Shown piece by piece: positions 45,668 to 54,600 of a stretch of DNA of 64,000 bases (position 1 is the first letter of the stretch; each line of letters opens with the position of its first letter). A program made the translations under genes and the position numbers. The notes beneath the pieces were generated by a model. It ran no database searches. It saw nothing but the letters and a program-made list of their open reading frames with translations, and had not been told where the DNA came from. Location: the NCBI GenBank assembly GCA_002704825.1, contig PAIY01000193.1:1-64000 (forward strand), written 5' to 3'. The stretch is from Phycisphaeraceae bacterium (GTDB lineage: Bacteria > Planctomycetota > Phycisphaerae > Phycisphaerales > Phycisphaeraceae).

Positions 45668-47065
45668 ATGACCACCACAAGGCCGATCACCCAATCCAAC
45701 TTGAAAGTCGATTTTTCCAAACACATCGGCAAAGTCAAGGCACTGCACAGCGTCAACCGAGGCCCGGTCGGATCATGGGGTGCCGAAGATCATACCGAGT
45801 TCTACCAAAAAGCCCGGTTCCCTCATGTGCGATTGCATGACTGCCCATTGCACATGATGGACACCGTGGACATTCACCTGATTTTCCCCAACTGGGATGC
45901 GGATGAAAACGATCCAGCCAACTACCGCTTTGCTGCAACGGATCGCTACATCCAGGCAACCCTGGAGACCGGCGCCCAGATTGTTTATCGTTTGGGAGAA
46001 AGCATCGAACACTACGCGGTCAAGACCTACATCTTCCCGCCCAAAGACTATGAAAAGTGGACACGGATCTGCCTGAACATCATCCGACATTACAACCATG
46101 GCTGGGCAGACGGCTTTGAACACAACATCCGCTTCTGGGAAATCTGGAACGAGCCGGACCTCACCGAAAAGATGTGGTCGGGGACGGCCCAGCAGTATTA
46201 CGAACTCTATGCGGTGGTCTCCAAAGCGATCAAGGCAGAGTTTCCCGAGTTACAGGTGGGCGGCCCGGGTTTGGCAATGCCCAGTATCCATAAGCCCTGG
46301 CCTCAGAATTTTCTGACATATTGCAGAGACAATGCCCTGCCGATGGACTTCTTTTCCTGGCATCGTTACAGCTGTCGCCCGGAAGAACTCGTTGAGATGG
46401 CGCGGAATATCCGTGAAGCGTTGGATGAATATGGTTACACGCAAACGCAAAGTCATCTCAACGAATGGCATTACCTGCCGTTTCAGGATTGGTCGTTCAT
46501 GAAGTTCGGCACGCCCAACAACACCAAGCAGACCGGTGATCATGAGGTCGATCTGTTCAAAGCGAAGATGGCCATGGAAGCCGCTGCCGGTCATGAAGCC
46601 GCTGCCTTTACCGCCAGTTCACTGATTCACCTTCAGGACGAGCCGGTCGATGCAGCCATGTACTACGTGGGCAATGCCGGACGCTTCGGCCTGTTTGATC
46701 TCTCCGGCGGTGCACCGCGTGGTGCGTATTTCGCCCTGCAAACACTGGGCAAGATGGTGGACATGCAACATCGCACTGCAGCAGTCGCGGATGAAGAAAC
46801 GGTCAGCTGCCTTGCCTCCGTCGATCCAGCATGCCAGCAGGCAACGGCGATGATCAGTCGTTTTGATGCAGGTTGTTATGGTGACCTGGTGATCGATCTG
46901 GAGAACTTGCCATGGTCTGGTGCGACGCAATGTGAGTTGTATGCCATCGACAGTCAGCGACGCTATCAACAAGTCGAGCGTCGGACCTTCGATTCAGCAG
47001 GCTGTCATTTCCACTGGTTCATCGAACCTACCGCCATCCTCATTTGTCATCTGCATCCTGCATGA
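45668..47065 (+). CDS. GH39-like glycoside hydrolase, cytoplasmic
   Basis: 465-residue TIM-barrel hydrolase with the clan GH-A pattern of GH39 (beta-xylosidase / alpha-L-iduronidase family). FWEIWNEPDLTEKMW holds the acid/base (E162, after Asn). SHLNEWHYLP holds the candidate nucleophile (E266). The N-terminal FSKHIGKVKALHSVNRGP block and a C-terminal beta-sandwich are also typical. No signal peptide. GGAG lies seven bases before the ATG. The divergent neighbour is the GH28-like gene, so a uronic-acid- or xylose-containing oligosaccharide is plausible. Specificity cannot be settled from sequence. Confidence 0.82.
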   Translation: MTTTRPITQSNLKVDFSKHIGKVKALHSVNRGPVGSWGAEDHTEFYQKARFPHVRLHDCPLHMMDTVDIHLIFPNWDADENDPANYRFAATDRYIQATLETGAQIVYRLGESIEHYAVKTYIFPPKDYEKWTRICLNIIRHYNHGWADGFEHNIRFWEIWNEPDLTEKMWSGTAQQYYELYAVVSKAIKAEFPELQVGGPGLAMPSIHKPWPQNFLTYCRDNALPMDFFSWHRYSCRPEELVEMARNIREALDEYGYTQTQSHLNEWHYLPFQDWSFMKFGTPNNTKQTGDHEVDLFKAKMAMEAAAGHEAAAFTASSLIHLQDEPVDAAMYYVGNAGRFGLFDLSGGAPRGAYFALQTLGKMVDMQHRTAAVADEETVSCLASVDPACQQATAMISRFDAGCYGDLVIDLENLPWSGATQCELYAIDSQRRYQQVERRTFDSAGCHFHWFIEPTAILICHLHPA

Positions 47066-47313
47066 CCATCATGCCTCAGACTACGAGGGGGCCAAGTCAA
47101 ACTTTTGCACCGAGTCATTGCAAGGTACGACCCGATACCCAATGGCCGCCGCTTCGTCATAATCCGTATAACTGGCACAAGCAATTGGGGCAGTGTGGTA
47201 TCAGTTCAATTCAGTACAAATAATTTGCCTCACATAAAAAGCGAGTTATGGTTGCCCAGACTTTACTTTACGTCACACAACCCAATAACAATCACGCAAG
47301 GGGCAATGATACT

Positions 47314-47565
47314 ATGGAAATTGAAGGACGCATCAGACAGGTTTTTTACAGTGTATTTGATGACCGCGGCATAGCTCGCGCGGATCTCAATGAGGATTCC
47401 GTTCTGGATTCGTCACTTGGCTTGGAGTCCATGGACTTTGCCATCATCGTCGTGAAACTTGAAGAAGAGTTCGGGTACGACCCGTTTGCTGAAGGCATTC
47501 CCGACGGCCTTCGTACATATGGTGATCTGACCAAGCTGTATGCACAACAGGAATCGGCGAACTGA
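47314..47565 (+). CDS. Acyl carrier protein
   Basis: 83-residue carrier protein. The phosphopantetheine attachment motif is LGLESMDFA, with Ser39 as the attachment residue. It is followed by the acidic helix VVKLEEEFGY typical of ACPs. Length fits the family. The ATG at 47314 gives the canonical N-terminus; a longer frame from 47248 is not credible. It is the first of five genes with 1-base gaps or 1-4-base overlaps, so it is dedicated to this operon rather than to general fatty acid synthesis (the housekeeping acpP would sit with fab genes). It probably carries an acyl group loaded by the next gene's ligase. Confidence 0.9.
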   Translation: MEIEGRIRQVFYSVFDDRGIARADLNEDSVLDSSLGLESMDFAIIVVKLEEEFGYDPFAEGIPDGLRTYGDLTKLYAQQESAN

Positions 47566-47566
47566 T

Positions 47567-48904
47567 ATGACATTGCATCACCCCCGCCTACAAGTTGATC
47601 CCCATCAGCCGATGGTGGTGACCGCTGATCGCACGTACACATGGGGCCAGGTCGATGACATGGCCGCCCAGTACCGTGTTAAGTTCAATCACCTGTCCAA
47701 GCAGCGCATCGGTCTGACGTTTCATGCCGACGGGAATGGTTTGGCAACACTCAGTGCATTGCAGGCGTTGGGTTGTAATATATTCCTGCTCCCGTTGGAT
47801 GCTTCTGATGATTATCTGCAGGATGTTGCCACCCGGTTTGAACTCACAGCCATCGTGAAGCTGCCGTTGGATCAATCTCATGAACCGGAATTGATTCTGA
47901 CAGGTGTTGACGCATCAAAGTCGCAAGCAGAATCAGGGATTACCATTCTGACATCAGGCACAACGGGAACGCCCAAGGCCGCCCGACACACACTTGAAAG
48001 TCTGAGTAAACCAACACGCGTCCACGAATCATTTCTGCAGACCAAGTGGTTGCTTTGCTATCGCCCCAACCTCTACGCTGGCCTTCAAGTCATCCTGCAA
48101 TGTCTTGTGAATGGTGGCCAACTTGTCGTACCCAATCATGGCGCATCGCCTGAGCAGGTTGCCCAATTATCCGCCGACGCCGGTGTACAGTATGCCTCAG
48201 CAACGCCATCCTATTGGCGCTGGCTGTTAACGTTTGCTCCCAAGTCCATCCTCAGCACCATCCCATTCAAGCAGATCACGCTTGGTGGCGAGATTGTTGA
48301 TCAACATATTCTCAGTCGTCTGGACGCGTTGTTTCCCGATGCACGCCTGGTTCATATTTACGCAACGACTGAATTGGGGCGTTGTTTTTCTGTCACCGAC
48401 AAGCAAGCCGGATTTCCTTCAAAGTTCCTGGATAAACCTTCACCCGATGGTGTTGCCATGAAAATTGAAAATGGTGAATTGATGGTGAAGTCCGCCAATG
48501 CCATGCTTAATTATGATCCACGATGTGGCCAAAAAGCAATGCAATCCGATTGGTGTGCAACCGGTGATCTGGTCAAAGAAGAAAACGGTCGCTGCTATTT
48601 CATGGGACGTCGTCATGACATGATCAATGTCGGTGGCAATAAGGTCAGTCCCGTCAAGGTTGAAGAAACGATGATGCAGCTTGACGGGATTGATGACATT
48701 CGCGTCTATGCCCGTAAATCATCAATCATGGGACAACTTGTTGCATGTGACATCGTGGCAGCAACGGGTTTTGACCAAGCTCAACTCAGGCAGCACCTCA
48801 AGGCACATTGTGCAGAACATCTCAACGACTACGAAACCCCCCAACTCATCAAATTTGTTCAAACCATCCAAACTTCCGCAGCTATGAAAAAGGTCCGTCA
48901 TTGA
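47567..48904 (+). CDS. Acyl-AMP ligase (ANL superfamily) acting with the ACP
   Basis: 445-residue adenylate-forming enzyme. The P-loop TSGTTGTPK lies at residues 129-137. Further blocks are IYATTELGR (A5-like), DWCATGDLV (A7), FMGRRHDMINVGGNKVSP (A8) and a C-terminal MKKVRH in place of the A10 lysine motif. It is shorter than most acyl-CoA synthetases (about 500-550), in line with small ligases that load free acids onto carrier proteins in glycan and natural-product clusters. It starts one base after the ACP stop and its stop shares a base with the next start (TGATG). Likely reaction: ATP + carboxylic acid + holo-ACP to acyl-ACP. Acid unknown. Confidence 0.87.
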   Translation: MTLHHPRLQVDPHQPMVVTADRTYTWGQVDDMAAQYRVKFNHLSKQRIGLTFHADGNGLATLSALQALGCNIFLLPLDASDDYLQDVATRFELTAIVKLPLDQSHEPELILTGVDASKSQAESGITILTSGTTGTPKAARHTLESLSKPTRVHESFLQTKWLLCYRPNLYAGLQVILQCLVNGGQLVVPNHGASPEQVAQLSADAGVQYASATPSYWRWLLTFAPKSILSTIPFKQITLGGEIVDQHILSRLDALFPDARLVHIYATTELGRCFSVTDKQAGFPSKFLDKPSPDGVAMKIENGELMVKSANAMLNYDPRCGQKAMQSDWCATGDLVKEENGRCYFMGRRHDMINVGGNKVSPVKVEETMMQLDGIDDIRVYARKSSIMGQLVACDIVAATGFDQAQLRQHLKAHCAEHLNDYETPQLIKFVQTIQTSAAMKKVRH

Positions 48905-49644
48905 TGAACAACCAATCCAACGAATCAAAGCATATTCTCATCAGCGGAGGCAGTCGCGGGCTGGGACAGGTTCTGGTTGAAGGTCTGCTTGATGCAGGCT
49001 ATTCGGTGACAACCTTCGCCCGTAAGGCAACTGAGTTCACGCAGAACATGCAGGAGCATCCTTGCTTTGCATTCCATCTTGCAGACATGACAGACATTCC
49101 CAGTTTGAGCCAGGTCGTCAAGGCAGGTACTCAACAGTTCGGTCCCTACTTCGGGTTGATCAACTGTGCAGGTGTTGCGCCTGATGGTGTTTTACCGATG
49201 ATGCCAGAACAGAAGATCGACCAGGTGATCAACATCAACCTTACAGGCGCTTTGAAACTCACACGTCTGGTCTTGCGCACAATGATCACAAGCAAAAGCC
49301 AAGGCAGCATCATCAACATCTCCTCAATCATTGGTATCCGTGGCTATAATGGACTTGCTGCATACAGCGCCTCAAAAGGTGGTATGGATGCGATGACCCG
49401 CGCTTTGGCACGTGAGTTGGGTGAACGGCAAATTCGCGTTAACTCTGTTGCGCCGGGCTATCTCTTAACTGAAATGACACAGGGCTTATCCGAAAAACAT
49501 CTGGGACAAATCACACGTCGCACACCAATGGGACGGCTGGGAACACCTGAAGATGTTCTAGGCAGTGTCCTGTTCTTCCTTTCGGATGCTTCACGTTTTG
49601 TCACAGGGCAGACTTTGGTCGTTGATGGGGGAATCACAACATGA
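48904..49644 (+). CDS. SDR family reductase, 3-oxoacyl-ACP reductase-like
   Basis: 246-residue classical short-chain dehydrogenase, FabG-like. NAD(P) loop SGGSRGLGQVLVEG near the N-terminus; NCAG block; active-site INISSIIG and YSASKGGMD (Y154, K158). The C-terminus FLSDASRFVTGQTLVVDGG is the FabG-type ending. It lies between the acyl ligase and the polysaccharide deacetylase genes, overlapping both at start and stop (TGATG and ATGA). In this setting the likely substrate is a beta-keto group on the ACP-bound acyl chain, giving a 3-hydroxyacyl-ACP; a sugar substrate cannot be excluded. No ketosynthase is encoded nearby. Confidence 0.88.
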   Translation: MNNQSNESKHILISGGSRGLGQVLVEGLLDAGYSVTTFARKATEFTQNMQEHPCFAFHLADMTDIPSLSQVVKAGTQQFGPYFGLINCAGVAPDGVLPMMPEQKIDQVININLTGALKLTRLVLRTMITSKSQGSIINISSIIGIRGYNGLAAYSASKGGMDAMTRALARELGERQIRVNSVAPGYLLTEMTQGLSEKHLGQITRRTPMGRLGTPEDVLGSVLFFLSDASRFVTGQTLVVDGGITT

Positions 49645-50540
49645 GTCGCAGTACATTAACCTATTGGGCCGCCTCAAAATATTGGCAACTGACCAATCGC
49701 GTTGAAAAAAACCGACAGATGTTTTACAACGGCGCGCATGGCTTGCGGATTGTGACTTTCCATGGCACCAATACGCATGAGTTTGCACAGTTCGAACAAA
49801 TCGCACAATGGTGTATCAGTCATTTTGATATGGCAACGCCCCAAGACGCTGACGCGATGTTTGCAGGCCAACCGTATAAGCATCATCACGACCAATTGCT
49901 ATTTACTTTCGATGATGGTTGGCAGAGCAATTACAAGGCTGCAAAATGGCTGCATGATCGCGGAATTTGTGCGACTTTTTTTATTGTGCCCAGTCTGATT
50001 GATCGATCCGTTTCAGAATTTGAAAGCTACCACAAAGCTAATGGTATTGATCCATATTTTAAAACAACAGATGATCCATCCATCAGGCATGAAGATGGAT
50101 TAACTAAGGCACAAGTTCGTGAGATGTTGGATATGGGACACCGGATTGGTGCACATAACTATTCACATCGGAATCTTGGCAAACTGGATGACCCACAAGA
50201 CATTGCGTATGAAATTGATCGTTCCGTTGATGAAGTCAGTCAATTAATCGGTAAACCCTGCCAGGATTTTGCGATTGCATTTGGCCAACCCCACAATCTT
50301 TCCAATGAAGCATGTGAGCATTTGCTAAGCAAGAATCTACGAACCTACTTGTGTTTTCGTGGCCTGAACATCCCAGGCCATACCTGCAAGTTTCTACTTC
50401 GTCATGGCTTTGAATTTGGTCATCCAACCACCTTCACCCAGCAAGCCATCTTGGGCGGCGTTGATCAAACGGTCAGATCACAACACATGGAAATGATCCG
50501 ACGCGCGGGTAAGCTGCCGTTGAATGATGAAACATCATGA
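49641..50540 (+). CDS. Polysaccharide deacetylase (NodB/CE4 homology domain)
   Basis: 299-residue protein of carbohydrate esterase family 4. Motif 1 is LLFTFDDGW (D91, D92) and motif 2 is GAHNYSH (H172, H176), giving the Asp-His-His metal triad. Members remove N- or O-acetyl groups from GlcNAc-containing glycans. No clear signal peptide, so it would act in the cytoplasm on a precursor. An insertion between motifs (about residues 120-160) makes it longer than the core domain. It overlaps the SDR and acyltransferase genes by four bases each (ATGA). Freeing an amine on a sugar would supply the acceptor for the GNAT protein encoded next (inference). Confidence 0.87.
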   Translation: MSRSTLTYWAASKYWQLTNRVEKNRQMFYNGAHGLRIVTFHGTNTHEFAQFEQIAQWCISHFDMATPQDADAMFAGQPYKHHHDQLLFTFDDGWQSNYKAAKWLHDRGICATFFIVPSLIDRSVSEFESYHKANGIDPYFKTTDDPSIRHEDGLTKAQVREMLDMGHRIGAHNYSHRNLGKLDDPQDIAYEIDRSVDEVSQLIGKPCQDFAIAFGQPHNLSNEACEHLLSKNLRTYLCFRGLNIPGHTCKFLLRHGFEFGHPTTFTQQAILGGVDQTVRSQHMEMIRRAGKLPLNDETS

Positions 50541-51628
50541 GTCATCACAAAATACAAAACATCACGCAAGACGATGTTGATCAGCTCGCTGATTTCCTGC
50601 ATCGCTCTATTACAGACTTCCAAGAGGTCAATCCGTATGGCAGTCATGGTGTCGTACGCTCGCGTGACGAAATCTGTGAGAATTTAAAAAGTACTTTCGA
50701 ACATCATCTAACGTTGGACCCAACAGGCAATTTCGGTCTTAAGCTTTGTCAAGATGAAACAATCTGCGGATGTCTGCTGTTCTTCCCGCAAATTTATCGA
50801 TACCAGGGAAAAACATATCGTGCACTGGGATCAGGTTCCTTTTTCGTGGATCCAAAGGCACGCATGCAGGGATTTTTCATGTTCAGAAAATACCTGGCAA
50901 CGCCCGGATACGACTTCTATTTTGGCAACACCTGTAATACCAATTCAATTGCGCTATGGCAGAACTGCAAAGGACACGTTGTCCCCAACTCAGATATCGA
51001 ATACCTGATCCTACTTAAACCCGCAGCCATTTTCGAAGAATTGGTCTTACGCAAAAATAAACCCTATCTCAAACCACTAGCACGCCTTGCCGGACATCTG
51101 GCTGGTTGCTTCACGACATGGCGTCGCAACGTTGATCTGGAAGTGACACCTGCAAGCAGTCATGAACAACTGGCGAAAATTGCCGAAACTGTCTGTATCG
51201 ACACTTTGGTGACAACGGATCGCTCAGTTAAATACCTCAAAACACGCTATCCAAACCTGACACAAACAGCTGATAAATCACAGCCGCAAATTTTCGTCAT
51301 CCGGGCATCCCAAAAACCATGTGGTTGGTTCGTGATCGATCAGAGCAAACGCGGCAAAAACCAGCAGATCAATGCAGCAAGAGTTTTGGATGTTGTATGG
51401 CAACGTGATCAAATAACCTTAAAACAAATCCTTAAGGCTATTGCTTCATCACTTGATCCGTCCATTGATATGATTAGTGTACGTGCACGCCCTGGCATTT
51501 GTCTTGACACCAAAATGCCGCACAGCTACCAACGTCAACTCCCTGCACCTGAATCAGCAGTCCTGGCAAAGTGTGACATTGAAGGTTTGGCTGAAAAGAT
51601 TGACTTTGCCACGATTGATACTGTGTAA
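50537..51628 (+). CDS. GNAT-fold acyltransferase, probably two-domain
   Basis: 363-residue protein. The first half has a GNAT-type acyltransferase pattern: FVDPKARMQGFFMFRKYL in the acyl-CoA/ACP-binding motif A position, and NTNSIALWQNCKG in the motif B position. The second half (about 205-340, from LEVTPASSHEQLAKIAETVC) looks like a degenerate second GNAT domain. It is the last gene of the ACP operon, with a terminator directly after its stop. It is the obvious candidate to move the acyl group from ACP (or CoA) to an amine made by the deacetylase. The family link is weak by eye; the position in the operon is the stronger clue. Confidence 0.68.
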   Translation: MSHHKIQNITQDDVDQLADFLHRSITDFQEVNPYGSHGVVRSRDEICENLKSTFEHHLTLDPTGNFGLKLCQDETICGCLLFFPQIYRYQGKTYRALGSGSFFVDPKARMQGFFMFRKYLATPGYDFYFGNTCNTNSIALWQNCKGHVVPNSDIEYLILLKPAAIFEELVLRKNKPYLKPLARLAGHLAGCFTTWRRNVDLEVTPASSHEQLAKIAETVCIDTLVTTDRSVKYLKTRYPNLTQTADKSQPQIFVIRASQKPCGWFVIDQSKRGKNQQINAARVLDVVWQRDQITLKQILKAIASSLDPSIDMISVRARPGICLDTKMPHSYQRQLPAPESAVLAKCDIEGLAEKIDFATIDTV

Positions 51629-51634
51629 TACAAA

Positions 51635-51663
51635 GCAAGCCCGACTTATTTAGCCGGGCTTGC
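51635..51663. terminator. Bidirectional intrinsic terminator between convergent genes
   Basis: GCAAGCCCG pairs with CGGGCTTGC across a short AT-rich loop. AAA precedes it and CCTTTAAT follows, so both strands have a stem with a following T-run. It closes the ACP operon (stop 51628) and the giant gene (stop 51695). Confidence 0.88.
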
Positions 51664-51694
51664 CTTTAATCTCTCAAAATTCATATCTGATTCA

Positions 51695-54600
51695 TTACGG
51701 CTGTCCAGGTAGACGGCAATCGGTACGTACTTTGCTGCTGCCATCGGGGTTGACGTATTGTTCCTGAATCGTCATGGCCCCGCCACCAATCAACCAATCG
51801 CCATATAATGGGATCGCACCGCGATTCCAGATATCATTCATTTGCTCTGCTGGTGTTCTTGGGTAACCTTCATTTCGGCCACCAAATTCTTGTGTAAACG
51901 GCAGGTCTTGACCTTGCTTTTGATATCCAAGAACACGACAAACTTCGGTTGCACCGGGATTAAGCCATCTGTAATAAGTTAGAGGTTCTTCCGGGGCATT
52001 GCCCAGCGGCAAGTGAAGATCGACACGCATATCATCATCTACTGATGGCGTCGGTTCATCTCTCATTTCAATTGTTCCCATTGTAGTCGACCTGGGCCAG
52101 ATCGCTGCAAAAAGATGCGTCGCGTCAAAACCAAATTCTGTAAACAGTTCAATGTCGGGTCCCATTTCAGCCCGAAGTTGCTTCAAATAATATACACCTG
52201 CCTCATCGCTACCAGGATAAGCGCCCCATCCGGCACCATAGGTATCCAGGTAAAAGGATGTCACGCCTTGATCCCGGAGTCTTTCAAAGCGACGATTGGC
52301 CATTCGAAGATGTGTATAATCAAACGGATTAAAATTCGCAACATTGTCTATTTCGTTTGTTTGCTGATACGCAATATGATTGGGACGAGCGAAAAATCCA
52401 AATCGTTTTCCTGACAATGTCGTTTTAAAGTATTCACGTAAATCCGGCAATGTATCTTCAACAACTTGCGGGAATACATCAAAATCGGGTCTGTAATTGA
52501 CGCCACGTGGATTCATCCCTGTCACTGACCAGAAAATAATCGGCCCTGTGTTGTGACTGGCAAGACTACCTACGCGTGCATTCAAGAAATTACTTTGCCA
52601 CCCCAAACTGTCCATGCCTTCACGAAATGCATATGGATTATTGGGATCAATCGGATCATCAGCATTACGAGCTGAACAGACACTGATAACGTGTATTCTA
52701 AAATCAGCACTGTATTGCACGGGTCCATAATAGGCATTGAACCAATTTTTATATGGGCTGAGCAGATAACGGAAATCAGGCGTGTAATTCGCTGTTTTTT
52801 CAGCAAACCGCAGCACAATTTTATACTTGGCTATCGTCCCCGGAGCCACAGGCGCGTTACGCATCTTACACTTCATGTTCTTGTTGTTGGATGAAGCAAT
52901 ATTCGACAATTCGATTTTCAATGGCCTGAATTTGTGCTCAATATAATTGATACCAATTCCTTTTTGTCCGTCGACGATCGTGGTCACAGGACTATAGGTC
53001 TCACCACTTGGATAATACGTCCCCATCTTGAAGGACACATCCGCAGATGAATCCAAAACAAAATTCATATCCATCCAATTTCCGATCTGGTAATAATAGT
53101 CAGAATCGGTGTTATCAACTGTTACTGTCAAGTATAAATCAGGGCCAACAATTTTATGATCATAAATCAGCTTGGTACTGTTGTAGGTATGGGTCACAAC
53201 ACAGTGATCCGGCCCATCATTTTCAATTTGAGGATTTTCCTTGAATGTGTTATGAACACTGGCACTGGAATTACCAACAAACGCATACAACTCGCCAACC
53301 CCTGCAGAAAAATAGCTCGAGGTAGGTAATCTTGTTCCCGACCAGCCATTCTTAAGCCAATCGCGTTTAGGGGCATAACCGGTTTGATTCGTCAAGGCGA
53401 AAGAATACCCATCGATTGTCGTGGTGCGCCCGGTCATCACCGTCACGTTATTGAGCTTTAACTCCGTCAGGCCATTATCAGCATCACAAACAAACGATAA
53501 TTGCGCACTCGAAGCAGGGTCTGGTTTTTCAATCGTCAACTCACCAACCGTTGAATCTGTCAATGTTTCAGAGATGCTTCCATTATTATATGTCGCCGTT
53601 GCCACAACATCATAAACACCTTGAGACAGGTCCGTTCCACCAGGCATCGTAGCTGTCCACGAACCATTGGTCGCATTATGCGTTGCCGTGACATTACTGA
53701 CAACTTCAGTACCGCTGCTGTCTCTCACAGAAACAGTCACGCCAAGAATATCACCCGTCTTAAATTCTTTGACGCCACCAAACCAGCCAGTAATTTCAGA
53801 TGGGCTTTGATCGAGTGTTTGGTAGGCAACACGCACTTCGGGCAAAATCGTGAGTGTCCCTGTTGCGGTTGCTTCATTGCCATTTTTATCCACGGCTTTG
53901 GCGACAACCGTGTACTGCCCATAATCAAGCGGATTGGCAGGCAGACCCGTTGGCTGATCATTTTCATCATATGTCAGATACCAGTTTTGCAGCGCGGACA
54001 CAGTCCATTTATTGTCGACGATTTGCGCAGGTTTCTTTTGGTATGGAATGTAATTACTGTTATCCGGATTAAGAATCTTATACGTGACAGTCACCTCAGA
54101 GACATCGGGAAGATCATCGATGGTCCCACTGAGCCCAGGCTTAACAAGGCTGGTCGTCATGTCAGTCACTGTAATGGACGGAAGTGTTTGATCCATACTC
54201 GTGTTAATGATCAAATCATCGCTGGCGGTACCGGTTTGACCGGAGACACTGGTTGCTAAAACATTAATTGAATAGGTTGCATTAGCAAGTGCTGTAATCT
54301 GGGATGCAAAAATGGACCACGTACCATTGATAACCTGCGCCTGAAGATTCTGTCCATTAATACTGACAATCACACTTTCGATTGAGCCAGTAACGGTGCC
54401 ATATATTTCCGGCGTCGTATCCGCGGTTTGAAGTGATGATGTGATTGTTACGATCGGTGTATCTGTGTCGACAATCAATTGCCCAGTAAACGTACCCGTA
54501 TTGCCAGCAAGATCAACTGCAGAGACACTGACGGGATATGTACCGTCAGTCAAAGTTGAGAACGCCCCATTGGGCAGCGTCCATGTCGAACCTGCAATGG

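Noticed and set aside
53621-54259. 212-codon plus-strand frame
   Set aside because: Antisense to the Ig-like repeats of the giant protein; the frame is kept open by repeat codon bias.
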